This document shows, in pieces, positions 63,317 through 64,000 of a stretch of 64,000 bases of DNA. Both the position numbers and the translations under genes were made by a program. Numbering within the stretch: the first letter of the stretch is position 1; each line of letters starts with the position of its first letter. A model generated the notes under the pieces. It made no database searches, had not been told where the DNA came from, and saw only the letters and a list, made by a program, of their open reading frames with translations. The DNA is from Roseburia hominis (lineage in GTDB: Bacteria; Bacillota; Clostridia; Lachnospirales; Lachnospiraceae). The stretch is taken from assembly GCA_040702975.1 (NCBI GenBank), contig CP159990.1:1178001-1242000 (forward strand), written 5' to 3'.

Positions 63317-63936
63317 GGATTGCAGTTCTGGTATCCGGCGGAGGAACGAACCTGCAGGCGATCATCGATGCGGTGGAGAACGGCATGATTACGAATACCG
63401 AGATCGTCGGCGTGATCAGCAATAATAAAAATGCGTTTGCGCTTCAGAGGGCGGAAAATCATGGTATTTTTGCCCAGTGCATCTCGCCGAAGGATTTTGA
63501 GAGCAGAGAAGAGTTCAACCGGGTGTTCCTGGAGAAACTGAATGAATTGCATGCTGATCTGGTAGTTCTGGCAGGATTTTTGGTCGTGATTCCGGAAGCT
63601 ATGATCAGAGAGTACAGGAACCGGATCATCAATATCCACCCGTCACTCATTCCGTCTTTCTGCGGGACAGGCTATTACGGGCTTAAGGTGCATGAGGCGG
63701 CCCTTGCGCGCGGCGTGAAGGTCGTAGGAGCAACGGTGCATTTTGTAGATGAAGGGACGGATACCGGACCGATCATTTTGCAGAAAGCGGTCGAGGTGGA
63801 GGACGGCGATACGCCCGAGGTACTCCAGCGACGCGTGATGGAGCAGGCGGAATGGAAGATTCTGCCCAGAGCCATTGATCTGATCGCCAACGGAAAAGTG
63901 GAAGTTCAGGGCAAAAAAGTGAGGATCAGCAAGTAA
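63310..63936 (+). CDS. purN: Phosphoribosylglycinamide formyltransferase
   Basis: A 208-residue GAR transformylase: [14 protein letters not shown] (about 8-21), [13 protein letters not shown], the catalytic [11 protein letters not shown] (Asn-His region about 107-118), [26 protein letters not shown] (Asp about 146). It uses 10-formyl-tetrahydrofolate. The start overlaps purM; AAAAGGAG lies upstream within purM. Further pur genes probably lie beyond the right edge. Confidence 0.97.
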   Translation: MLRIAVLVSGGGTNLQAIIDAVENGMITNTEIVGVISNNKNAFALQRAENHGIFAQCISPKDFESREEFNRVFLEKLNELHADLVVLAGFLVVIPEAMIREYRNRIINIHPSLIPSFCGTGYYGLKVHEAALARGVKVVGATVHFVDEGTDTGPIILQKAVEVEDGDTPEVLQRRVMEQAEWKILPRAIDLIANGKVEVQGKKVRISK

Positions 63937-64000
63937 ATTTATCATAAAGGAAAGCGGCAAAAGGTATTTTGACGCGCATGATACATAAACGTACAGAAGG

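Overview
The window looks like a chromosomal segment of an anaerobic, spore-forming member of the Clostridia, most likely Lachnospiraceae. The evidence is strong GGAGG-type ribosome binding sites, occasional TTG and GTG starts, AddAB rather than RecBCD, an alpha/beta-type small acid-soluble spore protein, many small two-component systems, and a selenium/molybdenum-hydroxylase purine catabolic cluster of the type described in gut anaerobes. Gene order is mostly compact and co-directional on the + strand. No prophage, CRISPR array or rRNA was seen.

Layout. 1-1416 (minus strand): a truncated serine dehydratase beta subunit and a CmpB-type membrane protein, followed by a 214-bp palindromic element. 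1954-10458: secG, rnr and smpB (RNA quality control), a prolyl oligopeptidase, and a response regulator / ABC transporter / histidine kinase set. 10577-28473: the purine/amidohydrolase catabolic region. It holds ridA and dpaL on the minus strand and, divergently, yqeB (EF2563 family), an XdhC-type maturation factor, ssnA, a three-subunit xanthine dehydrogenase, a PreA-like Fe-S flavoprotein, ygeY, an M19 dipeptidase-like protein, a hydantoinase and an NCS2 purine permease. An IS1634-type element sits at the start of yqeB and is flanked by a perfect 205-bp direct repeat that keeps an intact promoter, leader and gene downstream. 28616-29313: tmRNA and tRNA-Ala(CGC). 29517-36289: a two-component system, hisH-hisF without other his genes, ung, an ArsR-type regulator, a TPR lipoprotein and hflX. 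36412-43781: addB, addA and a DUF1294 protein. 44165-46584: a PadR-controlled envelope set (PadR, DUF1700, DUF4097, PspC). 47113-53495: a spore protein, a WecB/TagA/CpsF glycosyltransferase, a CdaR-type regulator, ftsE-ftsX, a PcsB-like M23 hydrolase and a CtpA-type protease. 53602-58482: pyrC-pyrF-pyrK-pyrD-pyrE. 58497-61536: small membrane proteins and an M29 aminopeptidase. 61741-63936: purE-purM-purN.

How the genes work together. The 10.6-28.5 kb region reads as a catabolic unit. NCS2 transport brings in purines, the Mo-hydroxylase (matured by the YqeB and XdhC homologues) oxidises them, and a series of amidohydrolases and peptidase-like hydrolases opens and trims the products. Diaminopropionate ammonia-lyase makes pyruvate and ammonia, and RidA removes the reactive enamine by-product. 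This pathway order is inferred from published homologous clusters, not proven by the sequence.

The most interesting signal is regulatory. A conserved hairpin, with 5' arm RAGTTTGKCRACCTT(T) followed by a U-tract, occurs before dpaL, before yqeB (duplicated by the IS event) and twice in tandem before ssnA. It looks like a cluster-specific transcription attenuator or riboswitch. Other unexplained structures are two large near-perfect palindromes of about 200 bp, a dispersed 11-bp-stem hairpin family, and a multi-hairpin leader before the purine permease.
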